Assembly: GCF_030766825.1 (NCBI RefSeq)
Contig: NZ_JASFDV010000006.1
Location: 62,001 to 126,000 of the forward strand
DNA from: Nocardiopsis sp. CC223A
GTDB lineage: Bacteria; Actinomycetota; Actinomycetes; Streptosporangiales; Streptosporangiaceae
DNA length: 64,000 bases
Reading direction: 5' to 3'
Shown here: piece after piece, positions 1 through 9,540 of the stretch
How the letters are laid out: each line of letters opens with the position of its first letter
Position numbering within the stretch: the stretch's first letter is position 1
Program-made: the position numbers and the translations under genes
Notes under the pieces: generated by a model
Databases searched by the model: none
What the model saw: the letters and a program-made list of their open reading frames with translations, nothing else
What the model was told of the DNA's origin: nothing

Positions 1-365
1 CAGTTGGACACGCACACCAATGCGTCGGCGCAGTGCGCGTTGACCATGTACTCCACGGCGTCGGCGATCAGCTCGCGGCTGGGCAGCGAGTACAGCATGC
101 CGCCGTGGCCCATGGCGATGCCGTCGTCGACGGCGATGGTGTTGAACTCGCGGGGGACGCCGCCGGCGGCGCGCACGGAGTCGGCGACGACGTCGGCGAC
201 CTCGCGCAGGTGCACGTGCCCGGGGACGAACTGGGTGAAGCTGTTGGCCACGGCCACGATGGGCTTGCCGAAGTCCTCGCTCTGTACGCCGGTGGCGCGC
301 ATGAGGGCGCGCGCTCCCGCCATGTTCCGGCCGTGGGTGACGGTGCGTGAGCGTAGGGGTGGCAT
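1..365 (-). CDS. ilvD: Dihydroxy-acid dehydratase, N-terminal part (cut by window edge)
   Basis: Reading leftward from an ATG at 365, the protein begins [20 protein letters not shown] and continues with [20 protein letters not shown] and [20 protein letters not shown], which are hallmark stretches of IlvD. It is cut just after VCVSNC, where the family has a cysteine that ligates the iron-sulfur cluster. IlvD dehydrates 2,3-dihydroxy-3-methylbutanoate and its isoleucine counterpart in branched-chain amino acid synthesis in the cytoplasm. About 121 codons are present, roughly a fifth of the usual length; the rest lies left of the window. Identification is by motif and is strong. Confidence 0.93.
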   Translation of the reverse strand, partial: MPPLRSRTVTHGRNMAGARALMRATGVQSEDFGKPIVAVANSFTQFVPGHVHLREVADVVADSVRAAGGVPREFNTIAVDDGIAMGHGGMLYSLPSRELIADAVEYMVNAHCADALVCVSN

Positions 366-494
366 GGCGCGGACTCCCATCGATACGGGTGTTTCCCCTT
401 GATGGTAGTCCCCTTTCGATGCGCCTGCGGTCTCAGGGGGAAAGACGGCGGGTCCGTATGACGAGACGGAGGGTGGGTTCGCCCTGTTCCGGTC

Positions 495-562
495 GGGGCC
501 GCCGGCCGGCCCCGGACATACGTGAGGCCCGGCTGCCACCACGTTGTGGTCCGGCCGGGCCC
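495..562 (-). terminator. Two hairpins downstream of the NERD gene
   Basis: A perfect 8-bp stem pairs 495-502 with 508-515 around a 5-base loop. A second hairpin pairs 527-534 with 555-562 and has an inner CCAC/GTGG stem. Both sit just beyond the stop of the minus-strand gene ending at 576. There is no clear U-run, which is common for terminators in such GC-rich genomes. Confidence 0.5.
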
Positions 563-575
563 GATGGGTCGTGCG

Positions 576-1394
576 TCAGTGGCGCGGTGGCAGAGCCCGC
601 TCGGCGGCCGCGTAGATCTCCTCGATCTCCTGCTCGGTCAGGCGGTCCCGGCCGGTGCGCAGCCACTTGCGGACCTTGGTGCCGGAGATGATGTCCACGC
701 CCCGCAGCCGGTGGCTGTCCCAGGGCATGCCGGGTCCGTAGATGGCCAGGGAGGCGCGCACCTTGATCTCGCGGCCGAGCTCCTTGCTGATGAGCTCCTC
801 TGCGCGTTTGGCCTCCTCCAGAGCCTCGTCGATGCGCTGGTTCTTGTTGAAGCGCCCGTGGTAGAGCTGTTCGAGCTTGTTGCGCAGCGGCAGCCGCTTG
901 TCCCAGGACTCGGAGTCGATGGCGAACGCGCCGCGCCGCCCCACGATGAAGTGGTCGATCTGGCCGTTGCCGCCGGGCACCGCGCGGGCGTGCAGGACCT
1001 TGTAGCCGAGCTGCTTCATCACCTTGAGCTGGACCTCGGTCTTGCGCTGTGCGGCCGAGGGCTTGCGCCAGCGGGGGATCTCGGATTCGCGCCGGGACTG
1101 GTACACCGAGATGCCGACCATGGTGGCGATGCCCAGGGTCGCGCCGATGCGCCAGTCGGATGCGATGAATCCGCAGACGATCGCGACGACGAGGGCCACG
1201 GCCCCGCGTACGGCCCATTTGCGGACCGCGCCCTTCTCGCGGAGGGCGCCGTAAAGCATTCTTGCGCCCGAAATGTCCCTTTGATTCTTTTGGTTGGGGA
1301 AGAAGAGGCTTTCGGGCCTGTCCGGCTCCGGCCTCTGGGGCGACGGGTTCACTCTGGTTGCCGATTCCACGTCGGACAGGTTAGTTCCACTCAT
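576..1394 (-). CDS. NERD-domain membrane protein
   Basis: 272 aa. A hydrophilic N-terminal segment (1-55) is followed by two hydrophobic segments (about 62-100, including AVRGAVALVVAIVCGFIA) and then a NERD (nuclease-related) domain at about 115-235 with VPGGNGQIDHFIVGRRGAFA. NERD domains are a distant branch of the PD-(D/E)xK nuclease fold and are frequent in actinobacterial membrane proteins of unknown role. The position where many NERD proteins have an E-x-K reads IDSESWD, so nuclease activity is uncertain. It is transcribed away from the amidase gene, which starts 170 bp upstream of it. The start ATG lies at 1392-1394 with only a weak AGGA upstream. Family assignment is good; function is unknown. 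Confidence 0.8.
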   Translation of the reverse strand: MSGTNLSDVESATRVNPSPQRPEPDRPESLFFPNQKNQRDISGARMLYGALREKGAVRKWAVRGAVALVVAIVCGFIASDWRIGATLGIATMVGISVYQSRRESEIPRWRKPSAAQRKTEVQLKVMKQLGYKVLHARAVPGGNGQIDHFIVGRRGAFAIDSESWDKRLPLRNKLEQLYHGRFNKNQRIDEALEEAKRAEELISKELGREIKVRASLAIYGPGMPWDSHRLRGVDIISGTKVRKWLRTGRDRLTEQEIEEIYAAAERALPPRH

Positions 1395-1564
1395 ATTCGA
1401 GTCCTAGTGCATTACTTCTCACACTTTCCCCCCTTGTTCCGTGGCCCACAGGAGGATTCGGTGTGCAGGGGGCGGGGAAGGATGGATGGTTCGTCGATCT
1501 CTCCAGAGAACTTCGGTTCCACCTCTCGTGGTGCCCGTTGGCGTGCCCGCTAATCTGGGTCGGT

Positions 1565-3004
1565 ATGACCCAGATGCATGACCTTCCGGCCCACCGGCTC
1601 GCCGCGATGGTCCGCAGTCGTGAACTGTCCCCTCGTGAGATCACAGAGCACGTCCTGTCCCGGACCGAGCGCCATGGGCCCGACTGCGGCGCCTACATTA
1701 CGGTCATAGCGGAAAAGGCTTTGGATCAAGCCCGATACGCGGAGAAGCGTGTGATGAGCGACACGCCGGAGAGCCTGCCCCCGCTGCTCGGGATCCCCGT
1801 CCCCATCAAGGACCTCGACCTCCTCGCCGGTGTCCGGGCCACCTACGGCTCCCGCGTCCTGGCCGACAACATCGCCCCCATCGACTCCGACACCGTCGCC
1901 CGGCTGCGTGCCGCGGGGGCCGTCTTCACCGGCAAGACCAACACCCCCGAGTTCGGGTCCAGCTGCTACACCGAGAACGCCGTCGCCCCGCCCGCCCGCA
2001 ACCCCTGGAACCCGGAGCTGTCCCCGGGCGGCTCCAGCGGCGGCGCCGCGGTGGCCGTGGCCGCCGGACTGGCCCCCGTCGCGCACGCGAGCGACGGCGG
2101 CGGGTCCATCCGCATCCCGGCCTCGGTCTGCGGGCTCTTCGGCCTCAAGCCCACGCGCGGCCGCATCTCCGGCGCCCCGGTCAAGCCCGACCTCGTCGGC
2201 CTGTCCACCAGCGGGCCCCTCACCCGCCACGTCGCCGACGCCGCGCTGATGCTCGACGTGATGTCCGGGAACCGCCCCGGCGACTACTACACCGCTCCGC
2301 CGCTGCCGCCCGGCGAGACCTTCGCCGACCACGTTCTGCGCGAACCGGGGCGGCTGCGCATCGGTCACTACGCCCACACGGGCTCGGCCGGGCTGCCCGT
2401 CCACCCCGACGTCCTGGCCGCCCACGAGTCCACCCTGCGCCTGTTCGCCGACCTGGGCCACGAGATCGAGGAGATCCCCGAACCCGGCGACGCCCACTTC
2501 GGCGGCACCTTCGTTGACGACTTCGCCGTCATCTGGGCGGCCATGGCCTCGGTCATGCCGGTCCCGGCCGAGCGCGAGCCCGAGCTCGGGGATCTCAACC
2601 GCTGGCTGCGCGAACGCGCCCGTGCCCTCCCGGCCCCCGAGTACATCGCCGCCGGCGCCCGCCTCCAGCGCGGCATCCGCTCGTGGCTGACCGCCACCGA
2701 GCCCTACGACGCGGTGGTCACCCCGGTGCTGGCGCAGCCCCCGGTGCCCGTCGGGTACTTCGTCGGGGACGGGCCGGAGGAGGAGTTCCGGCGGATGACC
2801 GCGTTCACCCCGTTCACGTCGGTCTTCAACGTCACCGGCCAGCCGTCCATGAGCGTGCCCCTGCACCACGCGCCCGACGGCGCACCGCTGGGCTCCATGG
2901 TCACCGGCCGGATGGGCGGCGAGCCGCTGCTGCTGTCCCTGGCGGCGCAGCTGGAACGGGCGCGGCCCTGGGCCGACCGGGTCCCCCCGGTCTGGAACCG
3001 CTGA
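1565..3004 (+). CDS. Amidase signature family hydrolase
   Basis: 479 aa from ATG 1565 (MTQMHDLPAHRLAAMV). The reading frame is open further upstream, but the residues before this ATG do not look like family sequence. The Ser-cisSer-Lys triad is visible: Lys82 in PVPIKDLDLL, Ser157/Ser158 in GGSSGGAA and nucleophile Ser181 in DGGGSIRIPAS. Relatives hydrolyse amides, and a related fold forms GatA of the tRNA-dependent amidotransferase, but here there are no gatB or gatC neighbours and the sequence resembles stand-alone amidases. The substrate cannot be told from the sequence. It is convergent with the MFS gene, whose stop lies 27 bp beyond. Confidence 0.87.
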   Translation: MTQMHDLPAHRLAAMVRSRELSPREITEHVLSRTERHGPDCGAYITVIAEKALDQARYAEKRVMSDTPESLPPLLGIPVPIKDLDLLAGVRATYGSRVLADNIAPIDSDTVARLRAAGAVFTGKTNTPEFGSSCYTENAVAPPARNPWNPELSPGGSSGGAAVAVAAGLAPVAHASDGGGSIRIPASVCGLFGLKPTRGRISGAPVKPDLVGLSTSGPLTRHVADAALMLDVMSGNRPGDYYTAPPLPPGETFADHVLREPGRLRIGHYAHTGSAGLPVHPDVLAAHESTLRLFADLGHEIEEIPEPGDAHFGGTFVDDFAVIWAAMASVMPVPAEREPELGDLNRWLRERARALPAPEYIAAGARLQRGIRSWLTATEPYDAVVTPVLAQPPVPVGYFVGDGPEEEFRRMTAFTPFTSVFNVTGQPSMSVPLHHAPDGAPLGSMVTGRMGGEPLLLSLAAQLERARPWADRVPPVWNR

Positions 3005-3009
3005 GCGGG

Positions 3010-3050
3010 CGGCCGGGCGGCGGCCGCGGGTCAGTCCGCGGGCCGCCCGG
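3010..3050. terminator. Imperfect hairpin between convergent amidase and MFS genes
   Basis: The segment 3013-3029 pairs imperfectly with 3036-3050 around the loop GTCAGT. It lies between the amidase stop and the MFS stop, and overlaps the MFS stop codon. It could end both transcripts; confidence is modest because the stem has mismatches and no T-run. Confidence 0.35.
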
Positions 3051-4389
3051 CCGGAGGCCGGGGGACCCCGTCCGGGCCGGGCTCCGCCACCGGCGCGACC
3101 ATCCCGGCCGCACCCGCCGGGGGCACGGCCTCGGCGACCCCGGCGACCTCCACCGGGACCGCGTCCGCCGCCTCCTGCGCGGGCGCCTCGGCCGGGGCCT
3201 GGGGAACGAACGCGCTCAGCAGCGCCGCCACCGCCACCAGCACGGTCGCACCCAGCACCCCGCCCGTGATCCCCATGAGGTCGATCAGCCCGCCCGCCAG
3301 CGGGCCGGCGACCGCGCCGCCCGTGCCCAGCGCCGTGGTCATCCACCCGAACGCCTCGGCCCGCCGGTCGGCGGGGGCCAGGTCGCCCAGCCGCGCCATC
3401 GTGGCGGCCAGGGTCGGGGCGATCGCCAGGCCGGACAGGAACAGCAGCGGTGCGACCCACAGGGGAGTGGACAGCTCCACCAGCGGCGGCGTGAACGGAA
3501 TCAGCACCGCGACGCCCGCCGCGGAGGCGAACGAGCGCCGTACCAGCCGGGGCCTGCCCCGCAGGCCGCCCGCGATCGCGCCGCCCACCAGCGAGCCCAG
3601 CGCCCACACCGACGCCAGCACCATCACCAGGTGCGGAGCGTTCAGTTCGTTGGCCCAGGCCACGATGACCAGGTCCACGCCCATGATCCCGCTGACCATC
3701 AGCAGGCACATCGCGAACAGCACCACCAGGGCGGGCTCGCGCAGCAGACTGCGCCGCGGCCCGCTGGCCGCCGGCGCCGCCCCGGCCTCCACCGGGGCCG
3801 GCCCGGTCGCCCCGGCCCGGCGCAGCGCCAGGGCGAAGCCCAGCGCGCCCAGCAGTCCCAGCACCGCGAGCATCACCAGTGCCCAGCGCGGCCCGGCGAA
3901 CGCCACCGCACCGGCGGTCAGGATGGGGCAGAAGACGAACAGCAGCTCCTGTGCGGTGGCCTCGGCCGCGTAGATGGCCTGCCGTTCCGGGCCGCGGGTG
4001 AGCCGCGGCCACAGGGCCCGCACGATCTGGTTCGCGGGGGTGCCGAACAGACCGGTCCCCAGCGCCAGTGGGATGGACACCCACCACAGCGATGCAGGCA
4101 GCCACGTCAGCCCCAGCAGACCCACCGTGAACACCACACCGCACACCAGCACCAGCCGGTCGGTGCCGCCCCTGTCCGCCATCCGGCCGCGCAGCGGCCC
4201 CACCAACGCGATCCCCAGCGTGAACGCGCCCGCCACCAGGCCCGCCAGCGAGTAGGAACCGGTCCAGTCGACCACCAGGAAGGTGACCGCGATCATCAAC
4301 CCCGGCGTGTAGAACCGCGCGGTCAGGGACCAGGCCAGCAGGGACAGCACATGGGGGACGGCGAAGAGCCGGCGGTAGTTGGCGAGCAC
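3031..4389 (-). CDS. Major facilitator superfamily transporter
   Basis: 452 aa with about twelve hydrophobic segments. The stretch VGPLRGRMADRGGTDR (about 62-77) is the conserved MFS loop between helices 2 and 3 (GxxxDRxGxR type). The C-terminal tail after about residue 400 is rich in Pro, Ala and Glu and is probably cytoplasmic and disordered. It starts with GTG at 4389. Relatives are proton-coupled exporters of drugs or metabolites; no substrate can be assigned. It is divergent from malQ across a 262-bp gap that contains a short CCGGC tandem repeat. Confidence 0.85.
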   Translation of the reverse strand: MLANYRRLFAVPHVLSLLAWSLTARFYTPGLMIAVTFLVVDWTGSYSLAGLVAGAFTLGIALVGPLRGRMADRGGTDRLVLVCGVVFTVGLLGLTWLPASLWWVSIPLALGTGLFGTPANQIVRALWPRLTRGPERQAIYAAEATAQELLFVFCPILTAGAVAFAGPRWALVMLAVLGLLGALGFALALRRAGATGPAPVEAGAAPAASGPRRSLLREPALVVLFAMCLLMVSGIMGVDLVIVAWANELNAPHLVMVLASVWALGSLVGGAIAGGLRGRPRLVRRSFASAAGVAVLIPFTPPLVELSTPLWVAPLLFLSGLAIAPTLAATMARLGDLAPADRRAEAFGWMTTALGTGGAVAGPLAGGLIDLMGITGGVLGATVLVAVAALLSAFVPQAPAEAPAQEAADAVPVEVAGVAEAVPPAGAAGMVAPVAEPGPDGVPRPPAGRPAD

Positions 4390-4490
4390 ACCCCCAGATT
4401 ATGCAGAGAGTGCAGTCAGGGGGCCATCCGATTATCGATACGACCGGTGTCATGGCCGTGTGCCCGACGGTGTGTCACCCTCCGGTCAGC

Positions 4491-4518
4491 CCGGCCCGGC
4501 CCGGCCCGGCCCGGCCCG
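4491..4518. repeat. CCGGC pentanucleotide tandem repeat
   Basis: Five perfect CCGGC units and a partial sixth lie between the divergent MFS and malQ genes. It is likely a slippage-prone simple repeat. It lies upstream of both starts, so length changes could in principle alter promoter spacing. Confidence 0.8.
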
Positions 4519-4651
4519 TCGCGACGCGCCCGACCGGGCCCGGAACGACCACCGCTTTTCCCCGCAGGACGGCCGTGACCGGACGGCCATCGGCCGGTAC
4601 CGGCCCGTCCTTCCGGTGTACGGAGTCACAGGTAGGGCATGATCGGTTTCT

Positions 4652-6688
4652 GTGAGGGACGTTCAGCTGGCCCGTGTGGCCGAGCAGTACGGTGTCGCGA
4701 CGAGCTACGAGGACTGGCGGGGCCGCAGGGTCCCGGTCGACCTCGACGTCATCCGCCATGTCCTGGCCGCCCTGGGCGCGGACCCGGACCGGGAACCGCC
4801 GGACCGGGAGCCGAGCCTGCTCCCGCCCGCGGTCGTCCTGCGCGAGGGCAAGGCGCCCGACCCGGTGCTCCCCGAGGGGGTGCACAGCACCGTCGAGACC
4901 GCCGACGGCTCCCTGCTGCCCTTCGACCAGGGCCTGCCCCTGGGCGTCCACACACTGCGCGTCACCCACCGCGGCGCCGAACACGACGCGCCCCTGCTGG
5001 TGGTCCCCGACCGGATCGACCCCACCGCCCTGCGCGAGAACCCGCGCCTGTGGGGGGTCATGACCCAGCTCTACAGCGTGCGCTCCCGGGCCTCCTGGGG
5101 CATCGGCGACCTGCGCGACCTCGCCGAGATCTCGGACTGGAGCGCCCGCGACCTGGGCGCCGACTTCGTCCTCATCAACCCGGTGCACGCCACCGAGCCC
5201 GTCGTCCCGGTGGAGCCCTCCCCGTACCTGCCGGTCAGCCGCCGCTACGCGAGCCCGCTGTACATCCGCATCGAGGACGTCCCCGAGTACTCCCGGCTGG
5301 ACCCCGCCCAACGCGAGGGCGTCCAGCGCCTCGCCCGGCCGCTGCGCGAACGCGGCCGCACCGCGGACCTGCTCGACCGCAACGCCGTCTGGGAGGCCAA
5401 GCGGACCGCTCTGGAGATCCTCTTCCAGGTGCCCCGCGCCCCGGGCCGCGAGGCCGCCCTGCGCGCCTATCTCGAACGCGAGGGCCGGCCGCTGGTGGAG
5501 TTCGCCACCTGGTCGGCGCTGGCCGAGGAGTACGGGCCCGACCACCGGACCTGGCCCGCGCACCTGCGCGACGTCACCGACGACTCCGTGGGCCGGGCCG
5601 CCCTGGACCGCTGGCCCCTGGTGGAGTTCCACCGCTGGCTCCAGTGGCTCCTGGACGAGCAGCTCGCCCAGGCCCAGACCACCGCCCGTACGGGCGGCAT
5701 GGATGTGGGCGTGGTGCACGACCTCGCCATCGGCGTGCAGGCGGGCGGCGCCGACGCCTGGATGTTCGGCGACGCCCTGGTCCAGGGGCTGCACGTGGGC
5801 GCCCCTCCCGACGAGTTCAACAGCCTGGGCCAGGACTGGGGACAGCCGCCGTGGCATCCGCGCCGCCTGGCCGAACGCGGCTACGGGCCGCTGCGGCAGA
5901 TCCTCGGCCAGGCCCTGCGCCACGCCGGCGGGGTGCGCATCGACCACGTCATGGGCCTGTTCCGCCTGTGGTGCGTGCCCGAGGGCGCCTCCGCCGACCA
6001 GGGCACCTACGTCACCTTCGACCACGAGGGCACCGTCGGCGCCCTGTTGCTGGCCGCGCGGCGGGCCGACGCCGTCGTCATCGGCGAGGACCTGGGCACC
6101 GTCGAGCCGTGGGTGCGCGACCACCTGGCCGACCGCGGCATCCTGGGCACCTCGGTGCTGTGGTTCGAGCAGGAGCCCGACGGTTCCCCGCGCACGCCCG
6201 GCGACTGGCGCGCCGACTGCCTGGCCACGGTCGCCACCCACGACCTGCCCCCGGTGGCGTCGTTCCTGTCCGCCGAGCACGTCGAGCTGCGGGACCGGTT
6301 GGGACTGCTGCCCCGGCCGCTGGAGGAGGAGCGGGCCGACGCCGAGGCCAGGGTGGAGCGCTGGCGGGCACTGCTCGTGGAGCTGGGGCTGCTGGACGAG
6401 GACGCCGACCCGCTGGCCGACCCGGCCGCCGTGGTCACCGCCATGCACGCCTACCTCATGGCGACCCCGGCCCGGATGGTCGGGGTGGCGCTCACCGACG
6501 TGGTGGGGGAGCGGCGCATGCAGAACCAGCCGGGCACCGGCACCGAGTACCCGAACTGGCGGATCCCGCTCACCAACGGCGAGGGAGAGCCCGTCCTGGT
6601 GGACGAGCTGCTCGCCGACCCGCGCATGGTGTCGCGCATCCGCCGCACCCTGGGCCCGTTCGGCGACGGGCGCGGCCGCACCCTGTAG
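4652..6688 (+). CDS. malQ: 4-alpha-glucanotransferase (amylomaltase)
   Basis: 678 aa from GTG 4652. This is a GH77 enzyme that transfers alpha-1,4-glucan chains between maltodextrins or to glucose in cytoplasmic glycogen/maltodextrin metabolism. Expected catalytic positions are visible: nucleophile Asp431 in GVRIDHVMGLF, acid/base Glu479 in VVIGEDLGTVEPWV and Asp531 in ATHDLPPVASF. The N-terminal 130 residues form the extra beta domain typical of actinobacterial MalQ, and length matches the family. It stands alone, convergent with pepN. Confidence 0.94.
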   Translation: MRDVQLARVAEQYGVATSYEDWRGRRVPVDLDVIRHVLAALGADPDREPPDREPSLLPPAVVLREGKAPDPVLPEGVHSTVETADGSLLPFDQGLPLGVHTLRVTHRGAEHDAPLLVVPDRIDPTALRENPRLWGVMTQLYSVRSRASWGIGDLRDLAEISDWSARDLGADFVLINPVHATEPVVPVEPSPYLPVSRRYASPLYIRIEDVPEYSRLDPAQREGVQRLARPLRERGRTADLLDRNAVWEAKRTALEILFQVPRAPGREAALRAYLEREGRPLVEFATWSALAEEYGPDHRTWPAHLRDVTDDSVGRAALDRWPLVEFHRWLQWLLDEQLAQAQTTARTGGMDVGVVHDLAIGVQAGGADAWMFGDALVQGLHVGAPPDEFNSLGQDWGQPPWHPRRLAERGYGPLRQILGQALRHAGGVRIDHVMGLFRLWCVPEGASADQGTYVTFDHEGTVGALLLAARRADAVVIGEDLGTVEPWVRDHLADRGILGTSVLWFEQEPDGSPRTPGDWRADCLATVATHDLPPVASFLSAEHVELRDRLGLLPRPLEEERADAEARVERWRALLVELGLLDEDADPLADPAAVVTAMHAYLMATPARMVGVALTDVVGERRMQNQPGTGTEYPNWRIPLTNGEGEPVLVDELLADPRMVSRIRRTLGPFGDGRGRTL

Positions 6689-6701
6689 CGCCGGACACGG
6701 T

Positions 6702-6742
6702 ACGGGCCCGGGGTGGATCCGAGGGTCCACTCCCGGGCCCGT
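6702..6742. terminator. Bidirectional terminator between malQ and pepN
   Basis: A long GC-rich hairpin pairs 6702-6717 with 6726-6742, sixteen pairs with one bulged T. It sits between the malQ stop (6688) and the pepN stop (6763), which converge, so it can serve both. Confidence 0.72.
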
Positions 6743-6762
6743 CCGTGGCTTCGCGGGTACGG

Positions 6763-9306
6763 CTAGCGCGCCTCGCCCGCGGCGATGTCCACGGCGCGGG
6801 CCTTCAGCGCCCGCTCCACGCCGGCGCGCCCCTCCACCAGCAGGCGCCGCAGCGCGGGGGCGGGGGAGTTCTCGGCGATGTAGGCGTCGGTGCGCTCGAT
6901 CGTCGCCTCCTCCACCAGGCCGCCCGGGTACATGAACTCGGCGAAGGTCTGCGCGAACTCGCCCGTCCACTTCTCCCAGGCCGGGGCCAGCTGCGCGAAG
7001 TACTTCTCCACGTAGGGCCGGTACAGGTCGGCCTGGCCCGGCTCCACGAAGCCCAGCAGCACCGACCGGAACTCGGCGTTGGCCAGCTCCTCGCCCACGA
7101 TCCGGTCCCAGGCCGCGGCCTTGGCCGCCGCGGTCGGGATCGCCGCCCGCGCACCGGCGGCGTGCCGCTGCCCGGCGGCCGTCGCGTCGTTCTTCAGCTC
7201 GGCGTCGATCTCCGCCTCGCCCGCCTTGCCGGTGGCCACCAGGCGGCGCAGCAGCGTCCACCGCAGCTCGGTGTCCACCACCAGGCCGTCCACGGTGATC
7301 GCGCCGTCCAGCAGCCCCTGGAGCAGGGACAGGTGGGCGTCGCCGACCGCGCTGGAGGCCAGCGCGTTGACGTAGGCCAGTTGCAGGTCGCCGCCGGGCT
7401 CGGCGGCCGTCAGCAGCTCGCGCAGGCGCTCCGACAGCTTCTCGAAGCCGAACGGGCGCCATGCCGGGTCGGCGTAGTTGTGCAGGGCCGAGACGGCCTG
7501 GCGCAGCAGCGTCTGGGCGACCATGACGTCGTCCACGCCGTCGATGCCGGAGATGACCAGGTCCACGTAGTCGCGGGCGGGCATCTCTCCGTCGCGGGTC
7601 ATGTCCCAGGCGGCGCCGAAGGCCAGCGCCCGGGGCAGGGACTCACGGATGCCCCCGATGCCGTCCACGACCGTGCCCAGGGACCGCTCGTCCAGCCGGA
7701 TCTTGGTGAAGGTCAGGTCGTCGTCGTTGATGAGGACCAGGTCCGGACGGGCCTTGCCGACCAGCTCCGGCACCTCGGTGCGGGCGCCGCTGACGTCCAG
7801 CTCCACCCGGTCACGGCGCACGATGCCGGAGTCGGTGCGGTCGTACAGGCCGATCGCCAGCCGGTGCGAGCGCAGCGTCGGGTGCTCGGGGGCCGCCTCC
7901 TGGAGCACCGCGAACGAGGTGAAGTCCCCGTTCGCATCCACCTCGAAGTCCGGGCGCATCGTGTTGACGCCGGTGGTCTCCAGCCACTCGCGCGACCAGC
8001 CCGACAGGTCCCGGCCCGAGGCCGCCTCCAGGTGCTTGAGCAGGTCCTTCAGCTCGGTGTTGCCGAAGGCGAACTCCTGGAAGTAGGCGCGCACGCCCGC
8101 GAAGAACGCGTCCACACCCACGTACGCCGCCAGCTGCTTGAGTACCGAGGCGCCCTTGGCGTAGGTGATGCCGTCGAAGTTCACCTCGACCGCCTGGATG
8201 TCGACCATGTCGGCGGCGATCGGGTGGGTGGAGGGCAGCTGGTCCTGGCGCAGCGCCCACGACTTCTCCACGTTCGCGAACGTGGTCCAGGCGTCCGTCC
8301 ACTTGGTGGCGTTGGCCTGGCAGTACACACTGGCGTAGGTGGCGAAGGACTCGTTCAGCCACAGGTCGTCCCACCAGCGCATGGTGACCAGGTCGCCGAA
8401 CCACATGTGCGCCATCTCGTGCAGGATCGTCTCGGCGCGCCGCTCGTAGCGGGCGTCGGTCACCCGGGAGCGGAAGACGTAGTCCTCCAGGAACGTGACG
8501 GCGCCCGCGTTCTCCATGGCCCCCGCGTTGAACTCCGGCACGAACAGCTGGTCGTACTTGCCGAAGGCGTAGCGGACCCCGAACAGGTCGTGGAAGAAGT
8601 CGAAGCCCTGCTTGGTGACCTCGAACAGGGCGTCGGAGTCCAGGTGCTCGGCCAGCGACGCCCGGCAGAAGAGGCCCAGGTCGATGCCGTCGTGGGTGTC
8701 GCGCACCTCGTGGTACGGGCCCGCGATCAGCGCCGTGATGTAGGTGGACATGCGCTCGGTGGCGGGGAAGTGCCAGCGCACCCGCTCCTCGCCCGCCGCC
8801 TCGCGCGTCACGTCGGGCGCGCTGTTGGAGACCACGGTCCACGACGGCGGCGCGAACACGGTCAGTTCGAACGTCGCCTTCAGGTCCGGCTGGTCGAAGG
8901 ACGCGAACATGCGGTGCGCGTCGGCGGTCTCGAACTGTGTGTACAGGTACACCGAGTCGTCCACCGGGTCCACGAAACGGTGGAGGCCCTCACCGGTGCG
9001 CATGTAGGCGGCGTCGGCCACCACGGTCAGCTCGTTGTCGGCGGCCACCTCCGGCAGCGCCAGGCGCTCGCCGTCGAACAGTTCGGCCGGGTCGAGTTCC
9101 GCCCCGTTCAGCGTCGCCGACAGCACCCGGGGTGCCGCCAGCTCCACGAACGTCCGCGCTCCGGGCTCCGAAGAGGAGAAGCGGACCACGGTGGTGGACC
9201 GGAAGGTCTCGTCACCGGTGGTGAGGTCGAGTGTCACCTCGTAGGAGTCGACGCTCAGAATCCGCGCCCGCTCCCGAGCCTCGTCCCGGGTCAGGTTCCC
9301 TGCCAC
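6763..9306 (-). CDS. pepN: Aminopeptidase N (M1 zinc metallopeptidase)
   Basis: 847 aa from GTG 9306, preceded on its strand by GGAGGGAGC. It removes N-terminal amino acids from peptides in the cytoplasm. The M1 signatures are intact: substrate-binding GAMEN at 262-266 and the zinc site HEMAHMWFGD at 296-305, followed by the third zinc ligand Glu319 in LNESFA. The C-terminal half is the ERAP1-like helical domain. Length is typical of the PepN of actinobacteria. It is divergent from the DsbA-like gene. Confidence 0.95.
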   Translation of the reverse strand: MAGNLTRDEARERARILSVDSYEVTLDLTTGDETFRSTTVVRFSSSEPGARTFVELAAPRVLSATLNGAELDPAELFDGERLALPEVAADNELTVVADAAYMRTGEGLHRFVDPVDDSVYLYTQFETADAHRMFASFDQPDLKATFELTVFAPPSWTVVSNSAPDVTREAAGEERVRWHFPATERMSTYITALIAGPYHEVRDTHDGIDLGLFCRASLAEHLDSDALFEVTKQGFDFFHDLFGVRYAFGKYDQLFVPEFNAGAMENAGAVTFLEDYVFRSRVTDARYERRAETILHEMAHMWFGDLVTMRWWDDLWLNESFATYASVYCQANATKWTDAWTTFANVEKSWALRQDQLPSTHPIAADMVDIQAVEVNFDGITYAKGASVLKQLAAYVGVDAFFAGVRAYFQEFAFGNTELKDLLKHLEAASGRDLSGWSREWLETTGVNTMRPDFEVDANGDFTSFAVLQEAAPEHPTLRSHRLAIGLYDRTDSGIVRRDRVELDVSGARTEVPELVGKARPDLVLINDDDLTFTKIRLDERSLGTVVDGIGGIRESLPRALAFGAAWDMTRDGEMPARDYVDLVISGIDGVDDVMVAQTLLRQAVSALHNYADPAWRPFGFEKLSERLRELLTAAEPGGDLQLAYVNALASSAVGDAHLSLLQGLLDGAITVDGLVVDTELRWTLLRRLVATGKAGEAEIDAELKNDATAAGQRHAAGARAAIPTAAAKAAAWDRIVGEELANAEFRSVLLGFVEPGQADLYRPYVEKYFAQLAPAWEKWTGEFAQTFAEFMYPGGLVEEATIERTDAYIAENSPAPALRRLLVEGRAGVERALKARAVDIAAGEAR

Positions 9307-9540
9307 GCCACGCTCCCTCCACGGCCGCCGTCGTCGCCGGCCGGATCACTGCACCGGGCGCGACGACCCGGACCGGGGGGAACACCTCGGGGCGGAGCGT
9401 CGTCGGGGCCGGTGGATCGGTTGTCGATTCGGCTTCGATCCTGCCACGCACGGGGGCGGAATGCGCAACCGAGATCGAAGGTTGTAGCGCTACGTCGACC
9501 CCCAGGGGTACCGCCCCCACTCTCTTGCGAGGAGCACTCC

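Noticed and set aside
9484-9493. GTAGCGCTAC palindrome before the DsbA-like gene
   Set aside because: A ten-base dyad is too short to call an operator without other support and may be chance.
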